Assembly (NCBI GenBank): GCA_022495995.1
Contig: JAFEMH010000170.1
Span: forward strand, 337,501 to 401,500
Source of the DNA: Adenophora triphylla var. japonica
Taxonomy: Eukaryota > Streptophyta > Magnoliopsida > Asterales > Campanulaceae
Length of the DNA: 64,000 bases
Reading direction: 5' to 3'
The notes beneath the pieces are model-generated. The model ran no database searches, was not told the DNA's origin, and worked only from the letters and a program-made list of their open reading frames with translations. How positions within the stretch are numbered: the stretch's first letter is position 1; each line of letters begins with the position of its first letter. Positions 47,961-59,442 of the stretch are shown in pieces. The translations under genes and the position numbers were made by a program.

Positions 47961-50211
47961 TCAATAAAAATAAACATAATCTAAAAAATTAAAATAAAAA
48001 ACTAATTTAATCCTCACTTCCCGTAGAGTCACCACATCGTATTTATATTTTGGGTCTAGTGTATTCTCTTCATAAGGCATATTTTGTTCTCTCTTTTCCG
48101 CTCTAACCCAATCCCCAAGTAATAGTTGATTTTCCAAGTTTTCAACCGTTAGTTGGGAACGTCTTTCATCCAAAACATTTCCTTCAATGCTAAATGCCGA
48201 TTCAACCGCCACCGTTGACGCGGGAGAAGCTAAGACTTCTTTTGTAATTATAGAGTATAGGATAACTTTCGTTCCTTCTTGACCACCACTTTAAAACATC
48301 AAAATCATTTGGATTTGAACTACTTTGATCCCATTCAAAAGTAGTGTTGAAATATGTTTCTAACTCCAAGGGAATGTTAGATGAAAAAGAAGTCCCTACT
48401 CGAGGACCTTTTTTGCTATACAAATTAGCAAAAATATGATACGGATCCGCCTCAACTAAATTACCAACAACATCTTGAGAAGAAGTACATGAGTCAACAT
48501 TTTGAGAAGGATTTCCATGAATTGAATTATATTCGTTAAAAAGAGGCACCAAATCATTTTTTGTAGTAGCAACAATATTCGACGGAGTTTCATTATCACC
48601 GTCACCTTCGGGATATAAATTCAAATAATAAAAAGCTAAAATGCACTCCAACTCATCTAATTTAACACGAGAATCTAATACTTTAGAAACCAAAAATAAA
48701 GATGGAATAGTGGCAAAATATTTAATCCACTTTTGTCTCATGAAAAAAATGCATTCTTTTAAAACCAAGCAATCTTTTAAATTATTAAAACTAGTAACAA
48801 TTGCAACACATTGCTCAAGAACCAAAATGAAAGTTGGATAATAAACTCCCGATAATGCCAAAGTAGCGGTGTTAAAAATCTTTAGCAATTTACACAAATT
48901 AGTGCATGCATTCCATTAATAAGCAAATAATGGTTGATTATTACCAATTGTAGCAAAAAAATCCATAAGAAGCTCTTTATACTCAAAACCATCTTTTAAC
49001 ATTTTATAGGTGGAATTCCACCAAGTTGGAACATCGGAAGTAAAATATTTGTCACCAATATTTTGATTTCTTAAAAACTTAATCCATTTTTTGTAACACT
49101 ATTTCTTCTAGAAATATATTCAAGAGTCCCTCTAATTGGGAAAACATATGTTTCTAATGCATGCAAATCATCTTTAACACATAAATTAATAATATGACAT
49201 AAATATCTAATATGAAAAAACTTACCACCAAATGACGGTTGACAAACTCTAATCAAATCCGGTAAACTAGCGGTATTAGCACTAGCATTATCAAAAGAAA
49301 TAGTAAATATTTTATTCGTAATCTTATATTTTAAAAAAATTCCACGCAACTTTGAACAAATTGCTTCGGCGGTATGGGGGGATCTAAATTTTCATATGCA
49401 ATTAATCTTTTTTGGATAGCCCAAGAATAATCTATCCAATGACAAGTAACACCCAAATAACTATTTCTTTGCCAATGATCACTCCAACCATCGGCACAAA
49501 TTGAAACTTTGTTTGGTAAATTTGATAAAACCTCAATTAAAGTTTTTTATATGTCAACACCACCTTATGAATATCACGTACGAGAGTCGAACGTGGTACT
49601 CTTGAGGCGACGGGATTTAAAGAAAGTCGTATAAATCTTTCATAAAATTCATCATCCGCAAAGTTAAAAGCAAGTCCTTTAACACAAACAAATTTGGCCA
49701 ATTCTTGCCTACAAATGACCTTATTAAATTTAAATAGGACGGAAGACGAACCTTGAGTGGTGGTTGGAGATAATTGAGTTTGATCACTCGAAATGCCAAG
49801 TTTATCGGGATGTTGTGTGCGTGTGTGGGTGTTAAGTGACCCATGCCCTCCACCCTTCGTAAATGGGTAGGATTTTGAACAATAGTTGCAATGCGCTCGA
49901 TAATAGCGGTCGTCATCGGGATCAATTTGCACTTTTCGAAAATGAATTGTAAAAGTGTCGGACGTAGACTCTCTAGGGGCACGTGAACGTGGCACCGTTG
50001 GCGGTTGTTCTTGTTCTTGTCCCCGAGCACGACCACCTCGAGCTCGGCCTCAGCCGCCTCTACCCCTTCTACCACTTTCAACAACATTTTCATCCACATC
50101 TTGCTCATTTTGTGAAAATGGTTCCTCAAAAAATTCGGATTCTTCTTCGTTATGATGGGAGGAAGAACCAACATGTTCCTTGCCTAAGTTGCCTCTTTGA
50201 GAAGAAAACAT
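47961..50211 (-). pseudogene. hAT transposase (BED zinc finger, RICESLEEPER-like), disrupted
   Basis: Start at 50211 (MFSSQRGNLG). An Arg/Gly-rich N-terminus is interrupted by TGA at 50052-50050 (probably from CGA). Next a BED finger (CNYCSKSYPF ... HTRTQHP), the conserved CADGWSDHWQRNSY region, then FDNASANT and a C-terminal dimerisation part with DVLKWWSRR and VAVESAFSIEGNVLDERR, typical of Ac/Tam3-class hAT enzymes. At least four small indels (about 49540, 49385, 49085 and 48230) and a further stop near 48917 break it. It is the enzyme of the surrounding hAT element. Confidence 0.9.
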
Positions 50212-50224
50212 TTTCGTTAGAAAA

Positions 50225-50652
50225 CTGACTGGAATTTCAAAAAACTAACTGAAATTCTGAAAAACAAACTGGAAACGTTAAAAAACTGACTGAAATTCTA
50301 AAAAACTAACTGGAATTCTGAAAAACTAACTAGAAACATTAAAAAACTGACTGAAATTCTAAAAAACTAACTGGAATTCTGAAAAACTAACTGAAAACGT
50401 TAAAAAACTGACTGAAATTTCAAAAAACTAACTGAAATTCTGAAAAACTAACTGAAAACGTTAAAAAACTGACTGAAATTCTAAAAAACTAACTGAAATT
50501 CCTAAAAACTATCTGGAAACGTTAAAAAACTGACTGGAATTTCAAAAAACTAACTGAAATTCTTAAAAACTAACAGAAATTGTTAAAATACTGACTGGAA
50601 TTCTCAAAATAGAACAAAAATATTAATTTCATTAAAAAACTAACTGGAAATT
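50225..50652. repeat. 61-bp tandem repeat in the hAT leader, seven copies
   Basis: The marker CTGACTG starts at 50225, 50286, 50347, 50408, 50469, 50530 and 50591, an exact 61-base spacing. Sub-units of about 20 bases (AAAAACTAACTGGAATTCTG) repeat within each. Located directly upstream of the transposase ATG. Confidence 0.92.
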
Positions 50653-51228
50653 ATAAGGAAACTGACTGAAAATCGAATATGAGAGTATGAGAGAGGCTTA
50701 GGATATTTGAGAGTAGAGAGAGAGAGTATAGAGAAGTAAGGTGAAAATGAATGATGGGAGGGAGGTGATATTTATAGGGTTGAATTTTTTCAAGAAAAAT
50801 ATTTTTTTTAACTAAATCCAAATCTGGTTAAAAAACTAACGGCTAGTTTGAATGGGTCAACCTGGTGGTCCTGGTTTGGAAGTAGCCGTTGGGAGGGAGT
50901 AGCCGTTGGGGTTGGGCCGTTGGACCTTGGTGACCGTTGCTGCCTTGGTGACCGTTGGGGCCTGGGGAGTATTAAATTTGAATTCGGCCGGTTAATTCGG
51001 TTATAATCGTCGGTTATTTAAACGGTTATAACCGGTTAAATAACAGACGGTTAAAACCGCCGGTTAGCCGGTTTGAAAAATCTGTAACCTTAACCGAACC
51101 GGTTAACCGCCGATTTCAGTTAATCCGATTACGGTTAAACCGGTTAACTGGTTTGACCGGTTAGTTGACCAGTTAAAAACCGTCGATTAGCCGGTTCCGG
51201 TTAGATTTTGAACACGTCTAGGGGGTGG

Positions 51229-52306
51229 TGATGGGGATGGGGTAGGGGTGGTTGATGTGGGGTGGGTAATGTGGGAGTGTGTGTGTATGTGAGGGTGTTA
51301 TCATTTTTCGAAAAATATTTTACTTAGAAAAAATTCGTAAATCAATTTACTTAGAAAAGTGGGGAAAATATTTTTCGGAAAACATTTTCCCATTTTCCGA
51401 TGCTAAACAAACACCGAAAAATAGGAAAAATGTTTTCCGAAAAATGGGAGGAAAATGATTTCCAGAAAATGTTTTCCAATTTTCCGATGTTTGGGAAGCA
51501 AAGGAAAACAAGGTCAAAGGAAAACAATTTCCGGGTCAACGGAAAAAAGCCTACTTTCCTCCGGAAAACAACTTCCCGAGTACGCCCTCGGAAAATCATT
51601 TTCCAAAATTTAGGTCGCTTCTTTTCTCTCTCTCTCTCTCTCCTGGCTCGTTTCTCTCTCCTTCGTCTCTTGAATCTCTCAAGTAAACCATCTATCTCTC
51701 CATTTCTTCTCCTCATTTCTTCATCATCTTCCCTTCTTCTTTATTTTTATGAGATCTACAACCCTTGTATCATTCAAATCTTTAGGATTTTTCTAGGGTT
51801 TCAAAAAAATCAAATTTTTAATGTATTCATGTGATTTAATGGTTTTTTCAGATCCATATTTTGATTTTGATTTTGTATCTGTAATTTTGATTTTGTATTT
51901 GTAATTTCGATTTGGTAGAGCAACCCCCAACTCCCTTTGCCTTCTTCGCCTCTCCTTAACGCCACTGGGCTTTCACCGGCTCCGGCTCCCCACCACTTTC
52001 AGAATGTCTTGGTGCATACTTTGCTTTGTATACTTCTACAATCCCCCGGTCTTTAGGTTAATATGCCTTTTGTGTAATATGAAAATTGAGAATTGAATTT
52101 TTGAATGATTCTGTAAGCTGTTGGATCTTTCTTCTGGGAAAAAAAATTGTTAGTTGCAAGAGAAATTTGGTTTTATTTTAATGAAGCTACCAAGCATCGT
52201 AAACACATTTTTCTTAACATTTACCAAACACCGGAAATTATTTTCCGAAAAACATTTTCCAGGAAATCATTTTCCGGAAGTCATTTTCCCAAAAACAATA
52301 AGAGCC
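51229..52306. other. Right arm of the Harbinger-like element
   Basis: GGAAAATGTTTTCC-type motifs at 51310-51610 and 52200-52300, with an unremarkable 600-base middle containing a (TC)n run at about 51626. No gene seen. Confidence 0.4.
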
Positions 52307-52309
52307 TAA

Positions 52310-52863
52310 GTTAGATGCATATTTTTTGCTAGGCTCCATCAACGGAGGTGATGGAAAGACTCTATTAGCAACTTGCAGTAAGCTAATCAAGTTACATGCA
52401 TAGAACATTAATTGAATGAAAGCGAGTAAAGAGTACGAATCTCAGTTATATGTAAACATTGTGCAGGTGATAAACCAGGTCAAATGGCCTAATGTTCCGC
52501 ATTCATGGTTGTTGTATATCCAATAGACTTATTAAATCCCAAAATACAATTGCCAAGATGATCTTTGATAATCCCCCTAAACATAGGTTTCCTTTGACTC
52601 CCCAATCGACATTCAACTTATATTTTGTGCGGTTGGATGGGCACCATCAAATGTTCACCGAGACCTCATTAGTAGGACAGTTTAACTTAGGCAGGAAATT
52701 GTTGTTAAGGAATTAGACTCATAATCATTGTGTATATTCAGTTTCCTTATTTTTTAGTTTTCTATTTGTATTTAGTTTCCTAATTATCTAAAGTAGAATA
52801 TGGTTAGGATTCTCTTGATTAATCTTCAAGCTAGTCTTGTATATAAACTCTATTATGAATACA
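52310..52863. repeat. Retroelement remnant, possible partial LTR
   Basis: 52700-52863 begins TGTTGTTAAGG and ends GAATACA with a TATAAA-like box (TATATAAACTC) at about 52840, so it looks like a copia-type LTR remnant. The preceding 390 bases have a 74-codon frame with no known match. Confidence 0.35.
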
Positions 52864-52864
52864 A

Positions 52865-53378
52865 TGTTGGAATATTTTATGGACTTTACATATACTAGTA
52901 TAATAAATAAAGTCTTTGGACACATAGACGTATGTGTACTATAAGTAATTGTATATGTCACATTAAATATTAAAGTATTTGGGCCTAATAAAGTGATCTA
53001 CTAAAGTTAAAGGGGGCCCAAATCATCTTTTATAAGTATGGGATCTACAGTTAATATGTGTAGATACCTAAGAGACCTAGTTGTTAATCTATGATGGGCT
53101 GGCTAACATACTAGGTCATTATAAATATAGGGTTATGGTCCCCAATTGACCTACCTAGGTTTTATTCTCTTGATTCCCATTGTCAATTGAATTCCAAAAA
53201 TCCTAAGGATCAATTGGAAGGCAATAATCATTCATCAAGTCTTCATCAAGTATTCTCCAGATATTGCTATGGATTCAGGTTTGTCTATCGTTCCATAATC
53301 TTTGATAACTTAAAGCATGATTGTCCTAGAATAAATATTCCGCATCATTCTAGGGTTTATGTATAATTAATTTCATCA
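52865..53378 (+). repeat. 5' LTR of the second copia element
   Basis: Starts TGTTGGAATATTTTATGG, ends TTTCATCA; no partner LTR available for dating. Confidence 0.75.
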
Positions 53379-53380
53379 AG

Positions 53381-53393
53381 TGGTATCAGAGCC
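53381..53393 (+). other. Primer-binding site, second copia element
   Basis: TGGTATCAGAGCC, two bases after the LTR. The following 53394-54370 is untranslated leader with no gene seen. Confidence 0.88.
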
Positions 53394-54369
53394 TTAATCT
53401 TGCTTTGTTGTTGGGATTATTTGAATCGAATAGAAATCCTCCACTTCCGTAATATATATACTTCTACCTCTACTGCGCTTCAATTTCCTAGTAGTTTCCT
53501 GCCAAATTTATGTCAGGCGATTGTTTTCATCCCTGCTGTTCAACGTAAAGCTGCCAGAATCGGAACAGATCAGCAAGCCATATAACCTCCTATAAGTTGG
53601 AATTACCCATGACTAATAATTGGGTAGTATGTGCCAATTTGAACCTTTAAATTAAAGTTTGTGGTTTAATGTTGCTCTTGATATTGGTATATTTACGTGA
53701 TTACTGCTATTGAAAAAAAAAATGGGTGATTTGATTCGGTGGGCATTGATTGGCTAAATTTTGATGGGGTATGTGTTTATGCCATATGTATTGTGTTTTG
53801 TTTTGTTTGTAATAATTATGTGTTATTTGGATTAAGTAAATATTATTTATTGAAATTATTATTATGGACTTAATAATTTTAAATTTCAATAATTATGTTT
53901 AATTTATGCCCATGTTTGAAATTACTTTGGGTTCGTTTATTCGAACACATCTTGTATTTTATGTTATTAAATTTACGTAGCATGTTACCAAAGTAACCTC
54001 TCCTATGAAAATTTTTAATTTAAAATACATGATTATTTGAAGTTTTTATTAGCGTGTTTGTTTTTCATGCGGGTAATGGTCGGCCCAAAGGAAGACCATT
54101 ATCTGGCAGAAATTCAAATTCGTTCGTGGAGATAAATATGTAACAGTTATTAAGTGTCCATGTGAATATTGAGTCGGTCCAAAGAAAGGCTTGGTATTTG
54201 ACAGGATTTTACTGTTAATATTTGATTTCTACTTCAAGAAAATCACTTGCAAGTTAATTTTCTATCCAAAAATTAAAATTAATGTTGCGTCGATTTTCTT
54301 GTAATGGGATGATTTTAATTTCAAACATTTATCTGCTTAAAGTTATATGTGAGCTTATTTGTTTTATTT

Positions 54370-57300
54370 TTGTTTACTATTCAGTTAATTCATCAGCTTC
54401 TAATGTATCTGCTAACATCAACTTGATTCCCATGCTGAATGGGATGAATTTTAAGAGCTGGAAAGAAAATGTGCTGATTGTTCTGGGAGTTATGGATCTA
54501 GACCTTGCACTAAGGGAGCCAAAACCTGCTGACCTGACTAGCACGAGTACATCTCAAGCTAAGAAGGATATGGAAAAGTGGGAACGCTCAAATCGCATAC
54601 TCCCTCCGTCCCGGAGATCTTAAGAAAAAGTAAAATGGCACGGAAATTAAGGAATATTATTATAGTATTAGGAGAGAGAATGAGTGGAAGAAGTGTTGTG
54701 AGTGTGAAAAATTAAATAGGAGAGAGAATGAGTGGAATGAATAGTTAGGAGAGAGAATGTTGTGAGTATAAAAGTAAAGTAGGAGAGAGAATGAGTGGGG
54801 TAGGAAGAGTATAAAATTAATAAAAACTTTCTATTTTGAGATTTCTTAAGATAAGCGGGACGCCCAAAATAGAAACTTTTCTTAAGATGGGTGGGACGGA
54901 GGGAGTATGTCTTATGATCATGAAGAAAAGCATCCCAGAATCATTCAGAGGCGATATAGATGATGAGAAAGTTGCAATGACGTTCCTTACAGAGCTTGAA
55001 AAGCGTTTTGCTAAGAATGAAAGGGCAGAAACAAGCACGCTTTTGCGTAATCTTGTTGCCATGAGGTATAAAGGTAAAGGGAACGTGCGTGAGTACATTA
55101 TGGAGATGGCCAATTTGGCATCTAAACTTAAGGCTCACAAGTTCGAGCTGTCGGATGACATGCTTGTTCATATGGTTATGATCTCTCTTCCACCACAGTT
55201 TGGGCAATTTGAAGTAACATGCCAGAAGGAAAAGTGGACTCTTAATGAGTTCATTTCACTGTGTGTGCAAGAGGAATCAAGGTTAAAGTCTGAAAAGACT
55301 GAGAGTGCTCACTTTGTGGCTTCCTCTTCGGGCTATAACAAGAAAAGGAAGGCTAAAGAAACTGCGGTCAATGAGCCAAAGAAAAAGTAACATAAAGTAT
55401 CGAAGGGACAAGCTAAGGATTTAGCAACGTCAACGTCCAAGGGACAAGATAAAGATCCAGGTTGCTTTTTCTGTAAGAAAATGGATCATATGAAGAGAGA
55501 TTGCCCTAAATATCACGCATGGCGTGTAAAGAAAGGTATATCTCTTGCTTTTGTTTGTTCTGAGGTTAATTTAGTTTCAGTGCCTAGACATACTTGGTGG
55601 GTAGACTCTGGTTCTTCTACTCACATTAGTGTGTCTATGCAGGGTTGCCTGAACTGCCGAAAGCCAAGTGATGCTGAAAGATTCATCTATGTGGGAAACG
55701 GCAATTCTATTGAAGTTGAAGCAATCAGAACTTTTAGATTATTATTAAAGTCTGGATTTTATTTAGATTTGTATGAGACACATGTGGTACCGTCTTTTAG
55801 ACGAAATTTGGTTTTCATTTCATTTTTGGACAAAGAAGGATTTACTTGTTCATTTGCAAATGGTGAATGTCGTTTCTCGTATAATTCTAAGTTTATTGGA
55901 TCTAGTACTTTGTCGATTTATGATAATCTTTATATGTTGGATATTGTTGCTTCATATCATGAAAACCTGCATGTGGAAACACGTGGCACTAAACGCAAAT
56001 TTACTAACAATAATTCCATGTCATTATGGCACAAGCGATTAGGAAATATATCAAAACAGAGAATGCAAAGGCTTGTGTCAGACGGAATTATTGAAACACT
56101 TTGACAAATCAGATTATGAAATATGTGTTGAGTGTATTAAGGGAAAACAAACAGACAAAAGCAAATTAAAAGCTGAGAGACCTAAGAATGTTTTGGAATT
56201 AATTCATACGGATATATGTGGACCATTTCCTACACCCTCGTGGAATGGTCAAGAATATTTCATTACATTCATAGACGATTACTCTCGTTATGGTTACCTA
56301 TATTTGATCCATGAAAAGTCACAGGCATTGGATATTTTCAAAAAGGTTTAAGGCCGAGGTTGAAAATCAACATGGCAAAACAATAAAGAAAGTCAAATCT
56401 GACCGTGGTGGTGAATACTATGGCAGAAATGACGGATCAGGTGAACAACGTCCTGGGCGTTTTGCTAAATACCTAGAGGAGTGCGGTATCGTCCCTCAGT
56501 ACACCATGCCGAGCAAACCTAGCATGAATGGTGTAGCCGAAAGACGAAATCGAACTTTACAGAAATGGTGAGAAGTATGGTTAGTCATACTACTTTACCG
56601 TACTCACTCTGGGAGAGGCATTAAAGATCATAGCTTATCTCCTTAACAGGGTACCCACAAAGGCTGCTAACAAAACCCCTTATGAACTATGGACAGGCAA
56701 GAAACCTGTATTAAGGCATTTACACATCTGGGGATGTCCGACTGAGGCTATGCCTTACAGGCCTAATGAAAAGAAGTTGGACTCAAGGACTGTTAGTAGT
56801 TACTTTGTTGGTTACTCTGAAAGGTCAAGGGGCTTTAAGTTTTACGATCCCAAATCCAGAAACTTTTTTGACACGGGAAATGCTCAATTCTTTGAGGATG
56901 TTGAGCTTGTGGGGGGACAAGTTAGAGATGATTTTGTCTTTGAAGAGGTTTCAGTTACCATTCCTCTTCCTACAATTGTCCTTGACCATGATTTGGATCT
57001 CAATCCTGATGTGGTTCAAGAACAAAATTTGGATCAAGAATACATTGTCAATATCCATCTAGTTGTCCATGAGAAACAAGCTCAACAACCTCAAGAACAA
57101 GTGCCTTTAAGAAGATCCACTAGAGAGAGACGAAGTGCCATTTCGGATGATTACTTGGTATTTCTAAATGAACAAGAGGTAGACATTGGTCAATTGGAAG
57201 ATGATCCAATCAACTTTCATGAGGCCATTGGTAGTTCTAACTCTCAAAAGTGGATAGTCGCTATGGATGATGAGATTAAATCAATGAAAGACAATGATGT

Positions 57301-57733
57301 ATGGGATCTTGTCCCATTGCCAGAAGGAGTGAAACCTATTGGTTGCAAATGAATATTTAAAATCAAAAGGGATTCACAGGGAAATGCGGAAAGACATAAG
57401 GCACGTCTTATCGCTAAGGGATTTACTCAGAAAGAAGGAATAGATTATAAAGAGACTTTCTCTCCGGTTTCTTCGAAAGACTCTTTTAGAATCATTATGG
57501 CATTAGTGGCACATTATGACCTAGAGTAACATCAGATGGATGTTAAGACTGCGTTTCTTAATGGAGACATTGAAGAAACAATTTATATGGTGCAATCAGA
57601 AACCTTGGTTTCAAAAGATTCAAAGGATATGGTATGCAAACTCAAGAAATCCATCTATGGACTCAAACAAGCATCCCGTCAGTGGTATTACAAATTTCAT
57701 CAAGTTGTATTGTCATTTGGTTTCACGACAAAT
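54370..57733 (+). pseudogene. copia gag-pol, truncated and disrupted
   Basis: Gag (MLNGMNFKSWKENVLIVLG) is interrupted by a MITE and resumes with SIPESFRGDI. Then zinc knuckle CFFCKKMDHMKRDC, protease WWVDSGSSTHIS, integrase HTDICGP / SDRGGEY / NGVAERRNRT, and reverse transcriptase up to MDVKTAFLNGDIEETIYM and YGLKQASRQWY. The YVDD and RNase H parts are missing. Lesions: stop at about 55388, shifts near 56090, 56340 and 56570, TGA at about 57350 in place of Trp, and TAA at about 57527. More decayed than the copia copy at the left of the window. Confidence 0.9.
54600..54905. mobile_element. Stowaway-like MITE inside copia gag
   Basis: CTCCCTCCGTCCCGGAGATC at the left, GATGGGTGGGACGGAGGGAG at the right, TA at both sides (54598-54599 and 54906-54907). 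Removing it restores Gag collinearity, so it jumped in after the copia insertion. Confidence 0.92.
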
Positions 57734-58326
57734 ACAGGAGAACAAAACAGTGGCTGGAAATTCTAACGACGGGGTTAGGAACGGGATGTGGTCTCGGGAG
57801 AGACTGACACATTGCTGGGGAAAAGCAATGGGGTCAGTTAGGAACTGAGGGGGTTGATTGACGTTTCTTCTTAAACGGATGGTTTTAGGATCCTGCTGGG
57901 GAGGAATGTTCGGGCTTACGGTGATGGCCGAAGAGGGATTGTTGTGCGGGCTTACCTTGATGGCCGCTGAAGTGGGACAATCGGGCTTACGACTGGCGGC
58001 TGGAGAAGTGAATGTTGTTGAAAACCAATGGGAATTTTGATGTCGGTAGACGAAACTGTGATTTGATGTCCGAAGACGGGACTGAGCGTTTGAATGTCAA
58101 ACGTCGGTTTGGGGCGGGAATGAGCGTTTGAATGTCAAACGTCCGCTTGAGATTTAACGCCTGGAGACGAGCGTTAGTGAAAATTAACTGGGAATTTAAC
58201 GTCTGGAGACGGGCGTTAGTGAAAATTAACTGGGAATTTAACGTCTGGAGACGGGCGTTAGTGAAAACTAACTGAGAATTTAATGTCTGGAGACGGGCGT
58301 TAGTGAAAACTAACTGGACTTGATCC
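57734..58326. repeat. PMD-associated leader with 42-bp tandem repeat
   Basis: GCGTTAGTGAAAATTAACTG starts at 58171, 58213, 58255 and 58297, exactly 42 apart, each unit containing ACGTCTGGAGACGGG. Upstream, CGGGCTTAC and GGCCGAAG/GGCCGCTG phrases repeat loosely (57912-57990). Confidence 0.88.
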
Positions 58327-58332
58327 TTGAGG

Positions 58333-58794
58333 GATGGGGTGTTAGAAAGGTCTAACTTGGGGGAGATTTTACACTTTTGGGGGCCAAAAGGGGTAAAATC
58401 GAAACTGCGAGAAGTTGAGGGGCCAAATTGGCAAGGAATCTTTTTTCAGCTGCAGAAAGAGTCCGGCCGGACTCAACCTGTTGACCAGGTCCTTATCAGC
58501 GCCAAGGCCGACGTGAATTTGGACCATTTCTCCATTATTTCCGACGAGGAGGAGAGAAAAGAGAGGAGAAAAATCATCCCATTTCTTGAGTTTTTCTCAA
58601 ATTTGCAAGGGAAAATCGACATGGAGGCCGATTTGGGACCAATGGCTCGTCATGGAAGAACCGATAATGAAAGAATGAGGTTGGTACAGACCATTCGAAC
58701 CACCGTTCTTCCATTGAATCCGGCGGAGTTCTATCCGGCTCGGGAAACTCACAAATCCAAAAGAGGGATCGAAAGACAGATAAACTTCCTTTAA
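58333..58794 (+). CDS. Unrecognised open frame before the PMD gene
   Basis: An open frame of about 150 codons with no family recognised. It contains FQLQKESGRTQ and a charged SDEEERKERRK patch; an internal Met at about 58620 (MEADLGPMARHG) could be the true start. It shares the palindrome AGTCCGGCCGGACT with the leader of the next gene, and may be the first exon or leader of the following PMD gene rather than a gene by itself. Confidence 0.3.
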   Translation, partial: DGVLERSNLGEILHFWGPKGVKSKLREVEGPNWQGIFFQLQKESGRTQPVDQVLISAKADVNLDHFSIISDEEERKERRKIIPFLEFFSNLQGKIDMEADLGPMARHGRTDNERMRLVQTIRTTVLPLNPAEFYPARETHKSKRGIERQINFL

Positions 58795-59055
58795 ATTTCA
58801 TTAATTTTAAGAATGTGCATTCTTTAAATCTTAGGAATTTGACTAGAAATGAGTTAGGGATTTTGGTGCCCGGATTGGGGCTTTTGACTTTGCTATGCGC
58901 CTTTGTCGAAATTGAATAGAGTGTAGTTCAATTGACACTATGGGTAGATGACATAAAAATTTTGGTTACAAAATTCCATGCCTAGATGTGTTTTACGAAA
59001 TTAAAGTAAGTTTAATTCGGGACGGAGTAAATTTTCGAAATGTTCGAAATTTTTT

Positions 59056-59390
59056 GAAAGTTCCGACTTCGACGGAGTTTTCGAAGTGCTTTGAAAGTTC
59101 CGGATTCGACGGAGTTTTCGAAGTGTTTTGAAAGTTCCGAATTCGACGGAGTTTTCGAAGTGTTTTGAAAGTTCCGAATTCGACGGAGTTTTCGAAGTGT
59201 TTTGAAAGTTCCGAATTCGATGGAGTTTTCGAAGTGTTTTGAAAGTTCCGAATTCGACGGAGTTTTCGAAGTGCTTTGAAAGTTCCGGATTCGACGGAGT
59301 TTTCGAAGTGTTTTGAAAGTTTCGAATTCGACGGAGTTTTCGAAGTGTTTTGAAAGTTCCGAATTCGACGGAGTTTTCGAAGTGTTTTGA
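59056..59390. repeat. 37-bp tandem repeat, nine copies
   Basis: GAAAGTTCCGAATTCGACGG begins at 59056, 59093, 59130, 59167, 59204, 59241, 59278, 59315 and 59352, all 37 apart. Copies differ by single bases and the first is partial. The stretch 58795-59055 before it has no gene. Confidence 0.95.
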
Positions 59391-59442
59391 CTTTTTGGGA
59401 TTTTGGACCGTTAATACTCCAATCGAGATGGAAATATTTTAG

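Larger units (their letters stand above)
52865..57733 (+). mobile_element. Second Ty1/copia element, 3'-truncated
   Basis: 5' LTR 52865-53378, primer site, gag, protease, integrase and the first part of reverse transcriptase are collinear. The copia sequence ends abruptly after GFTTN (about 57733), where unrelated PMD-associated sequence starts. No 3' LTR is in the window. Unrelated in sequence to the element at 1800-6474. Confidence 0.9.

Noticed and set aside
49617..50174. 185-codon frame overlapping the hAT transposase
   Set aside because: Shadow frame; the BED-finger reading in the neighbouring frame matches the hAT family.
59056..59390. Regular 37-bp repeats resembling a CRISPR array
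   Set aside because: The copies are directly head-to-tail without unique spacers, in plant DNA; it is a minisatellite.
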